Assembly: GCF_004295665.1 (NCBI RefSeq)
Contig: NZ_CP034759.1
Coordinates: forward strand, 1,612,001 to 1,676,000
Origin: Litorilituus sediminis
GTDB lineage: Bacteria; Pseudomonadota; Gammaproteobacteria; Enterobacterales; Alteromonadaceae
Length of the DNA stretch: 64,000 nt
Reading direction: 5' to 3'
The translations under genes and the position numbers were made by a program. Below the pieces are notes generated by a model. That model was given only the letters and a program-made list of their open reading frames with translations, was not told where the DNA came from and ran no database searches. Position 1 is the first letter of the stretch; each line of letters starts with the position of its first letter. Positions 35,041 through 42,574 of the stretch are shown in pieces.

Positions 35041-37977
35041 CTATTGAGTTAACCAAGTTAAGTATTGGCGTTGTCTGCGTCTTCTTCTTTGACGATCCCA
35101 CAAGGCAATACCTGCCAGTAAGGTAAAAGCTAGAACGTAGTTACCGTATTCCCAAAATAGCTGTTCACTGTGTTCCATTGGTGGCAGCGTGCGATTAAAG
35201 TTGCCACGTGAACGGATGCTCATTAATGCCCTGTCTTCTAGTGACCAATCAATTGAATTGACTAGAAGCTGTAGGCTATTTAAGTAAGCTGTTTGTGATA
35301 CGCCACCTGTGAACTGCAATACTTGATCTTGTACAAAATCATTTGAGCTAAATAGAATAATACGGGCACTATCAGGCGCATGTTTTATAACACTGCTAAC
35401 ATCCAATTGTGCCGTCTGTTCAGCTTGCTCATTTTCACTTTGCGCTTGTGCATTAGCATCATCTGGTGTGCCGTCACTGACGGTTGATTCATCAGTAGCC
35501 AGTAGCGGTGAGTCTTTATCAGCAAAGTAAGAAGAGAATCTTCCTTGTGCGATAACCCCCATTAGGTGCGCTTTGGTTTCACCTTCAGCGGTATAACTTG
35601 TTTCTCCTAACTGGTTTACTTTAGGCATGATATCTAGCGATGATGAAGTCCAGGCGTTATCTGAGCTGGTAATTAAAGGCGTAAAATGAATACCTTCTTT
35701 AGTTTCATCAAGCGTAATTGGTGAAGACCATGCCATCGTCAGTTGAGGTAACTCTGAGGTAATAAGGTTATCTTGATTCAAACCTTGACGGACATCAGCA
35801 AAATAGGGGTAGTCCAACATACGCATTTCTTGTAATTGGAAGCCGCCTACATTGCGCGTGACAGGTATCGGGAAAGCGGCATTGCTGGCATCCATGATAA
35901 GTGCATTGTCAACGGACAAGCCATGATGGGTTAGCCAACCTTCAAGACCACTATTAATAGCTGACATTGAAAGACTTTGTCCCGTGAAATTAACACTATA
36001 AGGTGATGTAGCCGCGATTACTGTGCCGCCCTTCATTAAGAACTGATCGACAGCAAACAGCTGCTTTTCATCTAATGATTTGGGGGACACTAGCATTAGA
36101 ATGTCTGCCTCACCTGATACAGAGCCATCAGATAAATCTTCATTCAACACATTTAACTCAGCGCCCAGCATGCGTTCTAATTGCTTAAAACTTGCTTGTG
36201 GCATACCGTAGCCAGTATATGGCGTGGCTTGTGGCGTTACCAAGGCAACGTTTTTGGTAAAGCCTGTCGCAAAACGTTTGATAGCGGCATCCAAGTTGCG
36301 CTCAAAGCTTGACTCACTAAAGTCATCCAGCGGGATTTGAACGCTTTGTTCACCGCCAGATACCGTTAAGTAAAAATAGAAAGCGCTATCTGAAAACAAG
36401 CTCGTTGCCATCGGCTGAAAGCCATAGTCATCGGCAATTTTTTTAGCAACTTCACCAGCACCTGCTTCTGGCTCAATAAACTCGACCTTGAGTTTATTCG
36501 CTGATTTTTCACTAATGCTATTTAATTGCTTGCTAATATTGGCTTTAAATTCAACTAATTGCTCTGGCAGTTTGTCGTTTGCTGAAATATAACCGGTAAA
36601 GGTGAGGTTTTGTTTTACCGTATCAAAAAGGTTTCCTGCACTTTGATAATCTTGTAATACGGTTTTAATCGCACGTGTTACATCATGTTCAGGGTTACGC
36701 AACAAGACCTCAACGTCAGATTCGGCACGTGCATTCACTTCAATAAGGTCTCTAAAGCCAAGGACTTTGTACTCATCACCATATTGTACTAATACATTAA
36801 AATATGAACTAACAATGGACGCTTGATAACGATCGGCCACTTGGAATGGCATAGGTTTAATACCAAACTTAGTATTCGCTTCTTCTTCCAATTCAGGATG
36901 CAACTGTGGATCAACAAACTCAACACGTACACTACCTTTCGCTGCCACTTCATATTCTTTGAGTAAATCTTTCACTTGTGGCACCAGTGGCGCTAAAAGT
37001 GGATGCGTTTTTTGACTAAAATATCCTCGAATAAGCATCGGCTCTTGCAGTTGTGCTAAGTAAATTTCAGTCGCTTCAGAGATAGAGTACTGCTTACCCG
37101 CCGTGGTATCTAAGCGTAATTGCGGTAGTTGGCTTAACCATAAATTAGCAGCAAGTAAATTGACACAAAGTAAACCTGTGATCAGTTGCCATTGCTTATG
37201 ATGGCTGGCTTTTTTGCTGCTCTTGTTCTCGGCATTGCTCCAACGCTCTTTCTCTAAAAAGTAGGTATTTAGCGCTAAAAAGACCATAGTAAGCGAGATA
37301 TAGTAATAAAGATCTCTTACATCAATGACGCCACGGGTTATATCTTCAAATCGAGAACCTGTACCAAGCTGACGTAACAACTCAGCACTTTGATGAGAGA
37401 AGAAGTCAGTAATTGCAGCAGTACCAATAAAGTAGAACAAACCGCCAATAATACAGGCGCTGATCAGGCTCACAATTTGATTATCACTTCGCGCAGAGAC
37501 AGCTAGGCCAATGGCAATATATGCACTACCTAACAATAACACGGCAATATACCCTGAGATAACGGGCCCCCAGTCAAGCTCGCCAATCATACTAACCGTT
37601 ACGGGTAAAGGCAGTGTGAGCAAAAGAGCAATGCTTAAAAGTGCCAGGCATGCCAAAAATTTACCAACCACGAAATGCCATAGTGGTACAGAGAGGGTGT
37701 GAACATATTCAATTGTGCCGCTACGTCTTTCTTCACTCCACAGCTTCATTGTCAGCGTTGAACACAAGAAAATAAGTAACAATGGCATCCATTCAAACAT
37801 TGGCCGCACATCGGCAATGTTTCTCGAAAAAAACGCTTCTCCCCAAAAAAAGATAAAGAGTGTTAGCGCAACAAAAGCCCCAATAAACAGATAAGCAATG
37901 GGGGAGGTAAAAAATAACGCTGTTTCTTTTTTCGCGATACGAAGCATATTAAACTGGGCAGATTGCTTAGGCTGCAT
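35041..37977 (-). CDS. ABC-2 permease fused to GldG-like auxiliary domain
   Basis: About 978 residues, a fusion. An ABC-2 permease with six hydrophobic segments (about 10-255) is followed by a large periplasmic GldG/ABC-auxiliary domain (about 290-940), and a final transmembrane helix with a basic tail (DRQRRRRRQRQ) lies at the C-terminus. In Flavobacteria GldF and GldG are separate; here they are one chain. The start is ATG 37977, since AAGGAGGT lies 5 nt upstream and the gene overlaps the ATPase by 11 bp; a longer reading from 38025 lacks this signal. It likely moves an unknown envelope component, powered by the upstream ATPase. A glutamine/glutamate-rich linker lies near residues 840-860. 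Confidence 0.88.
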   Translation of the reverse strand: MQPKQSAQFNMLRIAKKETALFFTSPIAYLFIGAFVALTLFIFFWGEAFFSRNIADVRPMFEWMPLLLIFLCSTLTMKLWSEERRSGTIEYVHTLSVPLWHFVVGKFLACLALLSIALLLTLPLPVTVSMIGELDWGPVISGYIAVLLLGSAYIAIGLAVSARSDNQIVSLISACIIGGLFYFIGTAAITDFFSHQSAELLRQLGTGSRFEDITRGVIDVRDLYYYISLTMVFLALNTYFLEKERWSNAENKSSKKASHHKQWQLITGLLCVNLLAANLWLSQLPQLRLDTTAGKQYSISEATEIYLAQLQEPMLIRGYFSQKTHPLLAPLVPQVKDLLKEYEVAAKGSVRVEFVDPQLHPELEEEANTKFGIKPMPFQVADRYQASIVSSYFNVLVQYGDEYKVLGFRDLIEVNARAESDVEVLLRNPEHDVTRAIKTVLQDYQSAGNLFDTVKQNLTFTGYISANDKLPEQLVEFKANISKQLNSISEKSANKLKVEFIEPEAGAGEVAKKIADDYGFQPMATSLFSDSAFYFYLTVSGGEQSVQIPLDDFSESSFERNLDAAIKRFATGFTKNVALVTPQATPYTGYGMPQASFKQLERMLGAELNVLNEDLSDGSVSGEADILMLVSPKSLDEKQLFAVDQFLMKGGTVIAATSPYSVNFTGQSLSMSAINSGLEGWLTHHGLSVDNALIMDASNAAFPIPVTRNVGGFQLQEMRMLDYPYFADVRQGLNQDNLITSELPQLTMAWSSPITLDETKEGIHFTPLITSSDNAWTSSSLDIMPKVNQLGETSYTAEGETKAHLMGVIAQGRFSSYFADKDSPLLATDESTVSDGTPDDANAQAQSENEQAEQTAQLDVSSVIKHAPDSARIILFSSNDFVQDQVLQFTGGVSQTAYLNSLQLLVNSIDWSLEDRALMSIRSRGNFNRTLPPMEHSEQLFWEYGNYVLAFTLLAGIALWDRQRRRRRQRQYLTWLTQ

Positions 37978-38932
37978 TTGACACCTCCTTATCTGTTTTT
38001 GCATTGCTCTTATCTTCCGTAACATACTGATCGCTATTAATTTGATTAAAGACAGTTTCTAGGTCGCGCTTCCTAGGGTATAAGGCAAATAAACTAGCAC
38101 CAGATTCAATAATGGTTTTACTGAGATCACTACCAATAACGCGAGAAAAGCCCTGCTTGGACATTTCCACAAGCAGCTTTCCTGGCTCAATTTCACTGAC
38201 AAGTTCTACGCCTGATATATTCTTGATTAGTTCGATATCAGTGCAGTCAGTTTCAGCAACAAGGTGTCTGCTGTGTTGCAAAGCATCGAGCTTTTCATCA
38301 AGCACCAGCTGACCTGATTTTAGAATCAAGACACGGTCGCATAGTGCATTAACTTCCTGCATGATATGCGTTGATAAAATAACTGTTGCTGTTTGCGCAA
38401 TATCTTTAATCAGCTTACGCATATGTTGTGTTTGCTCAGGGTCTAAACCATTGGTTGGTTCATCAAGAATAAGCAGTTTCGGGTTGCCTAATATAGCTTG
38501 CGCTACACCGACACGTTGCTTATAACCTCTAGATAGCGTATCAATGGGCGCAAGTAACTTGGCTGATAAATCGGTTGCCTTAATTACGCGCTTTATTTCT
38601 GCTATTTTTTTATTTGCAGTTAACCCTTTTAAATCAGCCGCATAGTCTAAATATTCTGCCACGGTCATTTCAGGGTAAACAGGTAGATTTTCCGGTAAAT
38701 AGCCCAAATGTTGTTGCAGTAGTTTTGCATTCTTGCCAAGTGAAATGCCGTCAAGAGATACTTCTCCTCCATCAGCTTCCAAATAACCACTGACTATTTT
38801 CATAATGGTGGTTTTACCCGCACCGTTATGACCTAAAAGACCAATAATCTCGCCTTTTTTTATTGAAAAACTCACATCATCTACAGCGATAAAACTGCCA
38901 TAGCTGCGAGTTAAATTTCTCACATTAAGCAT
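37967..38932 (-). CDS. GldA-like ABC transporter ATP-binding protein
   Basis: About 321 residues. Walker A GHNGAGKTT, an ABC signature variant LSRGYKQRVGVAQAI, Walker B LLILDEPTNGLDPEQ and the switch His (LSTHIM) are all present, so it should hydrolyse ATP. A C-terminal extension (about 215-321) is typical of ATPases for ABC-2 exporters. The start is ATG 38932, with TTTGGAG 6 nt upstream. It is the first gene of the operon and overlaps the GldFG fusion. A sigma-32-like promoter lies about 185 bp upstream, giving a leader of roughly 180 nt. Confidence 0.93.
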   Translation of the reverse strand: MLNVRNLTRSYGSFIAVDDVSFSIKKGEIIGLLGHNGAGKTTIMKIVSGYLEADGGEVSLDGISLGKNAKLLQQHLGYLPENLPVYPEMTVAEYLDYAADLKGLTANKKIAEIKRVIKATDLSAKLLAPIDTLSRGYKQRVGVAQAILGNPKLLILDEPTNGLDPEQTQHMRKLIKDIAQTATVILSTHIMQEVNALCDRVLILKSGQLVLDEKLDALQHSRHLVAETDCTDIELIKNISGVELVSEIEPGKLLVEMSKQGFSRVIGSDLSKTIIESGASLFALYPRKRDLETVFNQINSDQYVTEDKSNAKTDKEVSNAA

Positions 38933-39116
38933 GGTAGTCTCCAAATTTACTGGATGATATTTTTAGTTTTTATTGTGTTTGCATGTTGAGTTGCATTATT
39001 TGCACATGCACCTGTAAATGGTGCATAAGAAAGGGTCGAAAAATACATTGTTAAAGTCTCCATAGTTGCAGGGAAAATTCCCAAAAACAAAGTACAAAAC
39101 GAGTTCAATTTTTTTG

Positions 39117-39142
39117 ATATGGGCAAAATTTAAAAGTTCAAG
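39117..39142 (-). promoter_or_regulatory. Sigma-32-like heat-shock promoter of the transporter operon
   Basis: On the minus strand CTTGAA (39137-39142), a 13-bp spacer and CCCATAT (39117-39123) match the RpoH consensus CTTGAAA-N13/14-CCCATnT almost perfectly. It drives the ATPase-GldFG-DUF4340 operon with a leader of about 180 nt (38933-39110), in which no other feature was seen. Confidence 0.65.
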
Positions 39143-39222
39143 TTAACAAAAGTAAATTTTTAACCCGCTAAAATATAAGGCTATTACTGGCAATTGCTTG
39201 GTTTAATTACTTGGTTTAATTT

Positions 39223-39245
39223 CTGGGGGGAGAATATCCCCCCAG
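39223..39245 (-). terminator. GC-rich stem-loop after ibpA
   Basis: CTGGGGGG-N7-CCCCCCAG forms an 8-bp stem only 3 bp past the ibpA stop. No clear T-tract follows on the minus strand, but the position and strength suggest a 3' end or transcript stabiliser. Confidence 0.55.
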
Positions 39246-39248
39246 CAC

Positions 39249-39737
39249 TTAGTTAGTAGCTTTATTTGCTTTCGTTACTTTCTGCTCTGAGTCAGTTTTA
39301 TGCTCAATCGCTTGCGCTTTAGTATTAATCGCAATTGATTTTGGCTTCATTGCCTCAGGAATTTCCTTCACTAGGTCTATTGTTAATAAACCATTAGTAA
39401 GGTCTGCATCAGTAACTTCAACATAATCAGCTAAGTTAAATTTGCGCTCAAAAGTTCGATTGGCAATGCCGTGATACAAGTATTTACTTTCATCTTTATC
39501 ACCTTGACTACCACGCACGGTGAGCACGCCTTTTTCAACTTGAATATCAAGATCATCTTGTGAAAATCCAGCAACGGCAAGTGTTATTGCATAACGGTTT
39601 TCATCGATAATTTCGATATTGTATGGTGGGTAACCGCTTGGCGTAGTGTCAGACGTTAATGCGCTATCGAGCAATGACGCTAAACGATCAAAGCCAATAC
39701 TACTGCGGTATAAAGGGGTTAAATCAACTGAGTTCAT
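39249..39737 (-). CDS. ibpA: IbpA-type small heat-shock protein (Hsp20)
   Basis: 162 residues. The start MNSVDLTPLYRSSIGFDRL is nearly that of E. coli IbpA. The alpha-crystallin domain spans about 38-130 (GYPPYNIEIIDENRYAITLA, YLYHGIANRTFERKFNLA, NGLLTIDL), followed by an acidic/basic tail with an IxI-like SIAIN. It is a holdase that binds unfolding proteins for DnaK/ClpB. ATG 39737 is chosen because GGAGG lies 7 nt upstream, within the GATATATC-containing leader. A sigma-32-like promoter lies ~90 bp upstream. It sits inside the rpoH-paralogue cluster. Confidence 0.95.
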   Translation of the reverse strand: MNSVDLTPLYRSSIGFDRLASLLDSALTSDTTPSGYPPYNIEIIDENRYAITLAVAGFSQDDLDIQVEKGVLTVRGSQGDKDESKYLYHGIANRTFERKFNLADYVEVTDADLTNGLLTIDLVKEIPEAMKPKSIAINTKAQAIEHKTDSEQKVTKANKATN

Positions 39738-39823
39738 GATATATCCTCCGATTGAAGCAACATAAAATAAAAACAATTAAAGTGACTTGGTTTCTGAGTA
39801 AGACAACACTGTCACAACTATTT

Positions 39824-39851
39824 ATTTAGGGATAAAAAAAATAAATCCAAG
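39824..39851 (-). promoter_or_regulatory. Sigma-32-like promoter of ibpA
   Basis: On the minus strand CTTGGA (39846-39851), a 14-bp T-rich spacer and CCCTAAAT (39824-39831). It is weaker than the site at 39117-39142 but correctly spaced for RpoH, giving a leader of about 80 nt. Confidence 0.45.
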
Positions 39852-40015
39852 TGTTTTTGATAAAAAATTTAGCAGCGCAAAGTGCCTGCTATATACTCCT
39901 TTCTGCCTAGGGATATTTACAATTTAATTGCACCATAAGCAAACAATTAAGCTGTAGTTCTTAGCTTTCGAGAACCAAATTATTCATCCGATGGTGGTAA
40001 TTATCCCTTGTTGAA

Positions 40016-40267
40016 ATGCGAATAAAAAACGATGTTGACGATTGGCGGTTTTGCTACATCACCGACTTTTGTTACGTTGGCTATGGCTATATGGCCGAGC
40101 TTTCCAAAGATTTAGACTTTAATTTTGAGGCTGGTGTCTTTCAGAATTTATTTGGTACTTACCCTATTGAACAAGCTATCGAAATGTACCGAACATGGGA
40201 AAGCTACTTTATGTATTACGTCGAAGACTTAAAGGTTTTTCACATATCGATTGAGATTGATAGTTAA
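40016..40267 (+). CDS. Hypothetical small protein
   Basis: 83 residues, aromatic-rich (WRFCYITDFCYVGYGYM, MYRTWESYFMYYVEDL) and acidic, without signal peptide or membrane helix. No family was recognised. It is the only plus-strand gene inside the putative island, and no convincing SD precedes its ATG. It could be a small cytoplasmic protein or a chance frame. The amino-acid composition looks protein-like, which is why I keep it. Confidence 0.35.
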   Translation: MRIKNDVDDWRFCYITDFCYVGYGYMAELSKDLDFNFEAGVFQNLFGTYPIEQAIEMYRTWESYFMYYVEDLKVFHISIEIDS

Positions 40268-40299
40268 GCCTGATATGGGTACTTTGCCAGCTTAGGCAG

Positions 40300-41427
40300 T
40301 TAAATAGTTTGCGTCCTTAACCGTCGATTTGCCCAATGAACAAACTGCCTTTTTAGCCCTTTGATTGACATACCCATAGCCTTCTCTACTTGTTGTATAC
40401 CAATAACATCACATAAATTTTGTTGCTCATATTTAATTACCTTCGCCAGCATAGCTTTGCGTTGAGAGTTATCCATCATGAAATAAATGAATGCCCAACT
40501 AGTCGCATACAACCGAGTTCTTAGTTTTGAATCCCAATCAGCATTGGTAGCAGTCAGCAATTCATCCAAAGGTAATAGCTGCTTAGAAACAAAGTCTTTA
40601 CTAGTCCAGTTTTGATTAGGGTAAACCCTGCTACTGTTGCCTTTAACCTCAATATACTCACTGTACTCTGCTAAACCTTCATTTAACCATTTAGGGCTAT
40701 AGCCAATTATTCCTCGGTTAATTGCATGAACAGCTTCATGTGTGGCGGTTCGCATTGTTGCCGCATGGTTGGTGAGCAAAAGGTGAGCTTGATTAGAGCC
40801 ATGACTATAGAAGCCCGGTGTATTGTCACCAATAGGCATATTATGCTTAGCTTTAATTTGGTTAAACGCCATCTTGGAGGCATATACTCGCAGGTTGATA
40901 TCCACCTTTTTTAGAGATGAGCTATCAAGTAGCCGACCATATACCTCAAATAACTTATTGAGCTTCAATGTTAGCTTTCGGTGAAAGTCATAAGGAAGTC
41001 TTTCGGTGTTTAAGTCTAAAGTAAAATAATCAAATACCTTTTCGCCTGCGTAGTTTAATAACGTAAAGTCACCTTTTTTAGGTGGTGTACTACTAAAGTT
41101 CGCTATACCCCTTTCATCAACCCAATTATAAACCTTGCCGACCTTTTTATACTTTACTTCGCCTAAGGAAGTGTCTTTACAGGCTCTAGCGTTACCGACT
41201 TCTACATGTGAGTATTGTTTCTTAGGCTCTTCCTTGGCAATAGATTGCTTTGTATTGGCTGGCTGCTGATTTACTTCTGGCTCAGCATAAAACAATGACT
41301 CAACCCAATGAATGGCTTTATTAAGTTGAGCGTGCACACTAATACGCTGATCGCTGAAATAGTTGGCAAGTAAAAAACTACCAACGAACGCCAGCACGGT
41401 TAAAATACCTATAAGCCTTTTATTCAA
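40300..41427 (-). CDS. Membrane-anchored protein with DUF4124 and a gluzincin-like metallopeptidase domain
   Basis: 375 residues. An N-terminal helix (about 5-22) anchors it with the rest in the periplasm. A DUF4124 segment (about 97-117, KVYNWVDERGIANFSSTPP) is followed by a peptidase-like domain with HEAVH (His230, Glu231, His234) and downstream LNEGLAEY (Glu250/Glu254), the zinc-site arrangement of DUF1570-type peptidases. A role in envelope proteolysis or cell-wall maintenance is plausible; the substrate is unknown. It is the gene nearest the tRNA-Leu at the right border of the putative island. Confidence 0.75.
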   Translation of the reverse strand: MNKRLIGILTVLAFVGSFLLANYFSDQRISVHAQLNKAIHWVESLFYAEPEVNQQPANTKQSIAKEEPKKQYSHVEVGNARACKDTSLGEVKYKKVGKVYNWVDERGIANFSSTPPKKGDFTLLNYAGEKVFDYFTLDLNTERLPYDFHRKLTLKLNKLFEVYGRLLDSSSLKKVDINLRVYASKMAFNQIKAKHNMPIGDNTPGFYSHGSNQAHLLLTNHAATMRTATHEAVHAINRGIIGYSPKWLNEGLAEYSEYIEVKGNSSRVYPNQNWTSKDFVSKQLLPLDELLTATNADWDSKLRTRLYATSWAFIYFMMDNSQRKAMLAKVIKYEQQNLCDVIGIQQVEKAMGMSIKGLKRQFVHWANRRLRTQTI

Positions 41428-41503
41428 GTCGCTTCCTTGGACAGTTCAAGTTAATGCTAATCCATAAGGTATCAAGTACTTGGTTGCATCACAAATTTCA
41501 GAC

Positions 41504-41532
41504 ACAAAAAAACCTGCAAAAATGCAGGTTTC
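41504..41532 (-). terminator. Terminator of tRNA-Leu
   Basis: On the minus strand AAACCTGCA-TTTT-TGCAGGTTT followed by TTTTT, just after the tRNA 3' end. It is a clear intrinsic terminator for the tRNA transcript. Confidence 0.9.
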
Positions 41533-41537
41533 TTAAA

Positions 41538-41624
41538 TGGTACCGGAGGACGGACTTGAACCGTCACGCTCGCAAAAGCAACGGATTTTGAATCCGTCGT
41601 GTCTACCAATTCCACCACTCCGGC
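41538..41624 (-). tRNA. tRNA-Leu (CAA anticodon)
   Basis: 87 nt with encoded CCA. The acceptor stem is GCCGGAG paired with CTCCGGT, the anticodon loop is TTCAAAA (anticodon CAA), the variable arm is long, and the T arm GACGG-TTCAAGT-CCGTC is intact. The 3' end is duplicated in decayed form at 31597-31633. Confidence 0.97.
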
Positions 41625-41751
41625 GACACAGTGACTTCAGCTCTACGCTGAAAGTGCTTGGCATTATACGAGAATTAACAGGCTGCGCAAGAAATTTTTC
41701 TTAGATAAGAAGTAACTGGCGAATATTTATGCTTAGTAAAAACGACTTCTA

Positions 41752-42387
41752 TTAGCTTTGGTGTGCTTTAAGAAAAATAGTAACAGCCTTCTCTACTTGC
41801 ACTTGAATCTCTTCATCGCAAATCACCTTATTTGGCAACAGCAAAGCGGTTGTGTGTAAAGGGCCTTTGCACATTTCTAACAGCATGCGTGCGCCATAAT
41901 GGCAATCATCTAACTGCAAATAATCTTGCTCGACTAAGCCTTGTAAATATTGTGATAACGGCGTTACCCCCATCATAGGGCCACTTTGATAAATTAGCTC
42001 ACCTAACTCTGGCATATTTACCGCTTGCTGCACCACTAACCTAAATAAAGCACGAATGGTATTGGAAAACATCCCTTGCACAAAACGAAAACAGACATCA
42101 TTTAACGCTTGCTCTGGCGGTAAGTCGGTATTTATCGTGGCGAGTGTGTGTGTTTGAATAATCACCTGCCTTTTTACCACAGCAAGCAATAATCCTTGTT
42201 TATTACCAAATTCACTATAGATAGAACGCCTAGAGCCACCTGATTCATCAATAATCATAGCCAGCGAGGTTTCATCATAACCGTGCTGAAAAAAGAGTGC
42301 CTGTGCTGCATCTAAAATTTGCAGGCCACGCTCGGTTAAATTTTGCTCGATAAGATGAGATGCTTGGCTAATTTGCTTTGTGTTCAT
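41752..42387 (-). CDS. TetR/AcrR-family repressor of the adjacent RND pump
   Basis: About 211 residues from MNTKQISQ. The N-terminal HTH (about 23-65) reads ILDAAQALFFQHGYDETSLAMI and SRRSIYSEFGNKQGLL, followed by a helical ligand domain. A longer start at 42435 would abut the first operator and has no SD, so I prefer 42387, although SD support there is weak too. It is divergent from a membrane-fusion protein/RND operon. Two near-perfect palindromes between them are its likely operators, allowing auto-repression and repression of the pump until an inducer binds. Confidence 0.88.
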   Translation of the reverse strand: MNTKQISQASHLIEQNLTERGLQILDAAQALFFQHGYDETSLAMIIDESGGSRRSIYSEFGNKQGLLLAVVKRQVIIQTHTLATINTDLPPEQALNDVCFRFVQGMFSNTIRALFRLVVQQAVNMPELGELIYQSGPMMGVTPLSQYLQGLVEQDYLQLDDCHYGARMLLEMCKGPLHTTALLLPNKVICDEEIQVQVEKAVTIFLKAHQS

Positions 42388-42427
42388 ACGCTCATGTGTT
42401 TCAAATAAAGAACAATTGTTAATAGTG

Positions 42428-42456
42428 ATTGACATTGGTACTACATAGTACCAAAA
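42428..42456 (+). promoter_or_regulatory. Promoter of the RND pump operon
   Basis: TTGACA (42428-42433), a 17-bp spacer and CAAAAT (42451-42456). The spacer coincides with the first TetR operator, so repressor and RNA polymerase must compete. Confidence 0.6.
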
Positions 42457-42476
42457 TAAACGGTACTAGGTAGTAC
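42434..42476. promoter_or_regulatory. Pair of TetR-type operators
   Basis: GGTACTACATAGTACC (42436-42451, extendable to a 9-2-9 palindrome at 42434-42453) and GGTACTAGGTAGTACC (42461-42476). Both are perfect 7-2-7 inverted repeats with the same half-site GGTACTA, and their centres are 25 bp apart. The first fills the promoter spacer and the second covers the expected transcription start. Confidence 0.88.
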
Positions 42477-42574
42477 CAATTTACTTAATAATCTATTGCA
42501 AATTACAGCTACACTTTAAAAAATGAATTCAAACCTTTGCAAACACCTTATTTCAGCATGTGACAGGAATAACT

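Larger units (their letters stand above)
31597..41624. mobile_element. Putative tRNA-Leu-associated island carrying a stress-response cluster
   Basis: About 10 kb lies between the 3' end of an intact tRNA-Leu(CAA) and a direct, decayed repeat of that same 3' end. Integrative elements that use tRNA 3' ends as attachment sites leave this structure. The contents are a degS-like protease, an rpoH paralogue, a small exported protein, a three-gene Gld-type transporter operon, ibpA, a small unknown gene and a metallopeptidase. No integrase, transposase or conjugation gene remains, so it would be an old, fixed island. An alternative is a locally duplicated tRNA fragment without island transfer. Confidence 0.5.
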
